A DNA stretch of 49,025 nt from JBGCFO01 sp045106955 (GTDB taxonomy: Bacteria; Pseudomonadota; Alphaproteobacteria; Rickettsiales; Rickettsiaceae). The stretch covers positions 1-49,025 of the forward strand of contig JBGCFO010000016.1 of the NCBI GenBank assembly GCA_045106955.1, given 5' to 3'. The position numbers and the translations under genes were made by a program. The notes under the pieces were generated by a model. That model was not told where the DNA came from, searched no databases, and saw only the letters and a program-made list of their open reading frames with translations. Below are positions 44,997 through 49,025 of the stretch, one piece after another (the stretch's first letter is position 1; each line of letters opens with the position of its first letter).

Positions 44997-46481
44997 ATGT
45001 CGTTAAAAACAACTGCTATTACAGTAGCTTTTGGAGATGGAATTGGTCCAGAAATCATGAATAGTGTTTTGTGGATTTTAAAAGAAGCAGAGGCAAAATT
45101 AGCAATTGAAACTATTGAAGTTGGAGAGGAGTTGTACAAAAAAGGTCATACCTCAGGAATTAGTTCTGACGCTTGGGAATTAATAGATCGCACAGCTATT
45201 TTATTAAAAGCTCCAATTACCACACCTCAAGGAGGAGGGTATAAAAGTTTAAATGTAACATTAAGAAAAACATTGGGCTTATACGCTAATATTAGACCTA
45301 CAGTCTCATATTATCCTTTTGTCGATACAATGCATCCAAAAATTAATCTAGTGATAGTAAGAGAGAATGAAGAAGATTTGTATGCTGGAATTGAATATCG
45401 CCAAACAAAGGATATGTATGAATCTTTGAAATTAATCAGTAGAACTGGAAGCGCTAGAATCATAGAGTTTGCATTTAATTATGCAATGAAGAATAATAGA
45501 TCTAAACTTGCTTGCTTTTCTAAAGATAATATCATGAAATTTTCAGATGGCATATTTCATAAAATGTTTGATGAAATTAAAATCAAATATCCAAATATTC
45601 AATCTAGTCACCATATTATAGATATTGCAACTGCAGACCTGAGCAGCACTCCAGAAAAATTTGATGTTATTGTCACTTCAAATTTATATGGTGATATCAT
45701 ATCTGATGTTGCAGCTAAAATCTCTGGCTCTGTTGGCCTTGCTGGCTCTGCGAACGTAGGAGATAAATATTCAATGTTTGAAGCGGTGCACGGTTCTGCT
45801 CCCGATATAGCTAACCAAGATATAGCCAATCCTTCTGGATTGCTTAATGCAGCTATAATGATGTTAGTTCATATAGGCCAAGTTCAAGTTGCGTCTAATA
45901 TAGAAAATGCTTGGAAAAAAACTATAGAAGATGGTATTCATACCAAAGATATTTACAAAGAAACTATTTCTAAGAAGAAAGTTGGCACAAAAGAATTTGC
46001 AAAAAGCGTCATAGAGAGATTAGGCGAAAAACCTAAGCAATTAGCGGAGGCTAATTATCCAAATCACAATGAAATTAATGACGTAGATAAGAAAGCATCA
46101 TCAATAATTAGTCAAAATACAATAAATATTGATACTAAAAAAGAGCTAGTTGGCGTTGATGTGTTTCTAGATATTGATGTTATCTCTGCTCAAGACATCG
46201 CAGATAGAATACTTAAGATAGATTTATTTGACTTTAAATTGCAAACAATTGCAACAAAAGGTCTAAAATTATGGCCAAGTGACCATAAAATACAAAGCTT
46301 CCCTATATCAGATCATTGGTGCTGTCGGTTTATGTCAAATGTTCAAAACGAAAGCATAACTCACAAATCTATTACTCTTTTGCTTAAATCCTTAAATGAT
46401 CATGGGTTTGATTTTATTAAAATCGAAAATCTTTATAAATTTGATGGAGTAAATGGCTTTACTCTTCTTCAAGGAGAATGA
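44997..46481 (+). CDS. icd: Isocitrate dehydrogenase, two-domain rickettsial/Thermus type
   Basis: The 494-residue TCA-cycle enzyme converts isocitrate to 2-oxoglutarate. AFGDGIGPEIM opens the isopropylmalate/isocitrate dehydrogenase fold, with SLNVTLRKTLGLYANIRP for substrate binding, NEEDLYAGIEYR, VTSNLYGDIISDVAAKISGS for metal binding, and AVHGSAPDIA. An extra C-terminal domain of about 140 residues (from about 355) matches the extension seen in rickettsial and Thermus enzymes. The frame stays open upstream to a TTG at 44925, but that TTG is part of the -35 box, so the ATG at 44997 with its AGGGG site is the true start. The cofactor (NADP or NAD) cannot be settled by eye. Confidence 0.92.
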   Translation: MSLKTTAITVAFGDGIGPEIMNSVLWILKEAEAKLAIETIEVGEELYKKGHTSGISSDAWELIDRTAILLKAPITTPQGGGYKSLNVTLRKTLGLYANIRPTVSYYPFVDTMHPKINLVIVRENEEDLYAGIEYRQTKDMYESLKLISRTGSARIIEFAFNYAMKNNRSKLACFSKDNIMKFSDGIFHKMFDEIKIKYPNIQSSHHIIDIATADLSSTPEKFDVIVTSNLYGDIISDVAAKISGSVGLAGSANVGDKYSMFEAVHGSAPDIANQDIANPSGLLNAAIMMLVHIGQVQVASNIENAWKKTIEDGIHTKDIYKETISKKKVGTKEFAKSVIERLGEKPKQLAEANYPNHNEINDVDKKASSIISQNTINIDTKKELVGVDVFLDIDVISAQDIADRILKIDLFDFKLQTIATKGLKLWPSDHKIQSFPISDHWCCRFMSNVQNESITHKSITLLLKSLNDHGFDFIKIENLYKFDGVNGFTLLQGE

Positions 46482-46519
46482 ATATACTCAATAAAGATTA
46501 TAAATTTAATTGATTTAAT

Positions 46520-48286
46520 ATGATGTATACATCGCTATTCTCTTTTTTTTGGCATTTTATCAAACCATACAAATGGTACATGATAGGAATATTATGCACT
46601 GGTGGATATTGGGGGATTTTTATGTCGCTAGTCCCATATCTACTTAAGCAAATCATTGATAGGATTGTTGAGTTTTCAGGTGATAAATCACAAATATTTG
46701 AATCTGTATTGCCCTGGTTTGTTTGCTTTATATCGGCCTGGTTATTGGCAATTATAAGTTTTAGGTTCTTAGACTGGTTCCAGTTGATATTGGCTCCTGC
46801 AGTAAGAAAAGATGTTGTAAAAAAAATGTATTCTTATCTAAACCATCATTCTTACAATTACTTTCAGAATAATTTTGCAGGTAGTTTATCAAATAAAATA
46901 GGTGATATGGCAACTGGCATTGTGTCTATTATTACTATTTTAGAAGAGATTTTTTCTCAAAGCATGGGGTTATTAGTCGCATTTCCAGTAATGTTTATGG
47001 TAAGTCCTGTATTCGCTTTGATATTATTTATATGGCTAGTTACTTTTGTTTTTATCTCAGGTTATTTTGCAAAGCGTGTAGAAAATCTATCTTGTATCTT
47101 TGCTCAAAGTAAAACAAGTCTTATAGGAAAGATTGTAGATGGTATAACAAATATCAGTAATATAAGATTATTTGCTCGTAATTGTTACGAAGAAAATAAT
47201 ATACAAAAATATATTAATGATACCATTGCAAAAGATCGTGCTATGCAATGGTATATTATCAAGATGAGAGTTAGTTGGGATATAAGTATTATCCTATTTA
47301 TATCATCTATATTATATGCATTAATTTCGATGTACTCTAAAGGTAAGGTTACAATTGGAGATTTTACGTTAATAATTTATCTTTCAATAGAGATTTTTCA
47401 TAACTTATGGCATTTAACTAATCAATATATTAAATTTTCAGAGGAAATGGGTAAATGCAATCAAGCGCTCACTATCATTACTGCTCATCAGGAAATTACA
47501 GATGCACAAGATGCTAAACCATTGATAGTAAAATCTGGCAAGATTGAATTTAGTAATGTTACATTTCATTACAATAAAGGCAGTAGTATTTTTCAAAATA
47601 AAAATATCATAATAGAGCCAAGTCAAAAAATTGGATTGGTAGGTTTTTCTGGAAGTGGCAAAACAACTTTTGTTAATTTAATATTACGTTTATTTGATAT
47701 AGAATCAGGAGTAATTAAAATTGATGATCAGGATATTTCAAAGGTTACCCAGGAAAGTCTTAGATCGAATATATCTATAATTCCACAAGATATAAGCTTA
47801 TTTCATAGGCCATTGATAGAAAATCTACGATATGGAAATATTGTAGCGACCGATCAAGAGGTGATAGATGCATCTAAAAAATCTCATTGTCATGATTTTA
47901 TTATGAATCTACCAAATGGATATGATACATTTGTTGGTGAGCGTGGCGTAAAATTATCCGGTGGACAGCGTCAACGTATTACAATTGCTAGAGCAATGCT
48001 AAAAAATGCACCAATTTTGATCTTAGATGAAGCTACTAGCGCCCTTGATTCAGTTACAGAGAAATATATACAAGAAAGTATAGATAATCTTATGAAGAAT
48101 CGTACGACTATAGTAATTGCTCATCGTCTTTCAACTTTGGCAGAAATGGATAAAATATTAGTATTTGATTGCGGCCGAGTAATTGAATCTGGCTCTCATG
48201 AGCAGTTACTATCAAAAGATAATGGTCATTATGCTCAAATGTGGAGAATGCAAGCCGGAGGATTTTTACCTGATGTTAAAATTTAG
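46520..48286 (+). CDS. ABC exporter, fused membrane and ATPase domains (MsbA-like)
   Basis: The 588-residue half-transporter has six membrane helices in its first about 310 residues and a C-terminal ATPase. Walker A is GFSGSGKTT at 375-383, the signature LSGGQ at 479-483, and Walker B ILILDEATSALD near 498-509, followed by the switch histidine in IVIAHRLST. It would work as a homodimer exporting lipid, peptide or drug. The substrate is unknown; being near icd (38 bases downstream) gives no clue. It is likely co-transcribed with icd. Confidence 0.88.
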   Translation: MMYTSLFSFFWHFIKPYKWYMIGILCTGGYWGIFMSLVPYLLKQIIDRIVEFSGDKSQIFESVLPWFVCFISAWLLAIISFRFLDWFQLILAPAVRKDVVKKMYSYLNHHSYNYFQNNFAGSLSNKIGDMATGIVSIITILEEIFSQSMGLLVAFPVMFMVSPVFALILFIWLVTFVFISGYFAKRVENLSCIFAQSKTSLIGKIVDGITNISNIRLFARNCYEENNIQKYINDTIAKDRAMQWYIIKMRVSWDISIILFISSILYALISMYSKGKVTIGDFTLIIYLSIEIFHNLWHLTNQYIKFSEEMGKCNQALTIITAHQEITDAQDAKPLIVKSGKIEFSNVTFHYNKGSSIFQNKNIIIEPSQKIGLVGFSGSGKTTFVNLILRLFDIESGVIKIDDQDISKVTQESLRSNISIIPQDISLFHRPLIENLRYGNIVATDQEVIDASKKSHCHDFIMNLPNGYDTFVGERGVKLSGGQRQRITIARAMLKNAPILILDEATSALDSVTEKYIQESIDNLMKNRTTIVIAHRLSTLAEMDKILVFDCGRVIESGSHEQLLSKDNGHYAQMWRMQAGGFLPDVKI

Positions 48287-48351
48287 AACAAACCAATAGA
48301 TGCTAAAAAATAATTAATACGAAATACTATTTATAAAGCTACAGAAGTACG

Positions 48352-48379
48352 ATAGGTTAACATTCTAATATCAACCTAT
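48352..48379. terminator. Hairpin between converging ABC exporter and hupB
   Basis: ATAGGTT (48352-48358) pairs with AACCTAT (48373-48379) across a 14-base loop in the 156-base gap where both genes end. It could stop transcripts from either side. There is no T-run, so confidence is low. Confidence 0.25.
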
Positions 48380-48442
48380 GCACGCACCTCATAGTATCAA
48401 TTCTGCATTAGATTTGCTGAAAGTTAGAGATACTTTGAAAAG

Positions 48443-48721
48443 CTACTTATCGTTACAAGCGTTTTTGAGTTTTTGTCCAGCTTTGAATCTAGGTTGATTG
48501 TAAGCTGCAATTGTCATTGGTTCTCCTGTGCTAGGATTACGACCAGCTCGTTCTTCTACTCTTGTAGATGCAAAAGTACCAAATCCAATCAAAGCTACTT
48601 CCTCTTTTTCACCAAGTGCGCTCATAATTGAATTTGTAAATACATTGATAATTTTTTCAGCTTCAGTTTTAGTGCAGCTATTTTGCTTAGCGATATAAGT
48701 GACAAATTCTGTTTTATTCAT
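48443..48721 (-). CDS. hupB: DNA-binding protein HU
   Basis: The 92-residue nucleoid protein is HU. It has the helical N-terminus MNKTEFVTYIAKQN, the dimer core VALIGFGTFASTRVEERAGRNP, the DNA-clasping beta arm with GEPMTIAAYNQPRFKAGQKL, and a short C-terminus. The arm tip R-N-P-S/x-T-G-E matches the family. An AAAAGG ribosome binding site precedes the ATG. It has its own promoter carrying a palindrome. Confidence 0.96.
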   Translation of the reverse strand: MNKTEFVTYIAKQNSCTKTEAEKIINVFTNSIMSALGEKEEVALIGFGTFASTRVEERAGRNPSTGEPMTIAAYNQPRFKAGQKLKNACNDK

Positions 48722-48756
48722 TATTACCTTTTAAATAGTTAATTGTTAACAGTGAC

Positions 48757-48785
48757 AACATAAAGCATTACGTAAAGTAATGCAA
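48757..48785 (-). promoter_or_regulatory. hupB promoter with embedded palindrome
   Basis: On the minus strand TTGCAT (48780-48785) and TATGTT (48757-48762) are 17 bases apart. The perfect inverted repeat GCATTAC-N5-GTAATGC (48765-48783) fills the spacer and touches the -35 element, a position expected of an operator. Confidence 0.5.
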
Positions 48786-49025
48786 GGGCCAACAATTAAG
48801 TTTATGATAATTTTCTCACAAAATAAACTACACAATAGAACTTAAATTGCAATATTACAACTATGCATTACCTAAATCTTTGTGTACAGGAGTTTCGCGC
48901 CATCAAGTTAATTTGTATAGGGACTAATTAACTATTTCTTGTGTTTATGATACAATTTTTTCTATTTTGTTCAAGAAAATATGTCTACTCATAAATGCAC
49001 AAAGGAATTGTATAGCTCCTTCATC
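48786..49025 (+). other. Right-end region; possible start of another gene at 48981
   Basis: This 240-base stretch is mostly non-coding. TTAACT (48928-48933) and TACAAT (48951-48956), 17 bases apart, could be a promoter, and an ATG at 48981 opens a frame that runs to the window edge (15 codons, MSTHKCTKELYSSFI). The fragment is too short to identify. Its style reminds me of transposase N-termini but I cannot support that. No other feature is visible here. Confidence 0.3.

Overview
The window looks like chromosome of an obligately intracellular alphaproteobacterium of the order Rickettsiales, probably family Rickettsiaceae. It is strongly AT-rich. It carries a class I lysyl-tRNA synthetase, an NtrY/NtrX pair lacking features needed for sigma-54 work, the very large NAD-type glutamate dehydrogenase, a ProP-like transporter, a BioY biotin importer, an IalB-family protein, a two-domain isocitrate dehydrogenase and a methyltransferase resembling the rickettsial outer-membrane-protein lysine methyltransferases. 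Species is not claimed.

Layout. 1-5.3 kb: tail of a histidine kinase, then a leftward group dsbB-coq7-sixA-addA. 5.4-9 kb: lysK, a GNAT acetyltransferase and an MFS transporter. 9.1-9.4 kb: tRNA-Arg and the 3' scrap of an Rpn-type nuclease gene. 9.4-17.3 kb: pncC-ntrY, a perfect AT-rich hairpin, then ntrX-bioY-pentapeptide lipoprotein, a ProP-like carrier and a small unknown gene. 17.4-21.9 kb: leftward tilS-ftsH-mraY. 22-28 kb: lon, prfB (with the programmed +1 frameshift), lepA and an unrecognised gene. 28.1-31.3 kb: leftward PKMT-like methyltransferase-ruvC-corA. 31.4-35.1 kb: tRNA-His divergent from rplM-rpsI, a decayed IS5-type transposase, a short D,D-carboxypeptidase gene, ialB, tRNA-Val and tRNA-Asn. 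35.2-39.9 kb: NAD-glutamate dehydrogenase. 40-44.3 kb: mnmE-xerC-dapB-dicarboxylate carrier. 44.4-49 kb: dksA, icd, an ABC exporter, hupB and the start of a possible further gene.

Most genes are housekeeping: translation quality (lysK, tilS, mnmE, prfB, lepA, rplM, rpsI, four tRNAs), proteolysis (ftsH, lon), DNA repair and segregation (addA, ruvC, xerC, hupB), wall synthesis (mraY, dapB, dacF-like) and amino-acid-fuelled energy metabolism (GDH, dicarboxylate carrier, icd). The host-facing or novel part is smaller: the PKMT-like enzyme, IalB, and above all a predicted lipid-anchored rod of about 100 pentapeptide repeats encoded directly behind ntrX and bioY. Several promoters fit the sigma-70 consensus well, and they help correct gene starts (icd in particular). 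I saw no CRISPR array, prophage or intact insertion sequence.
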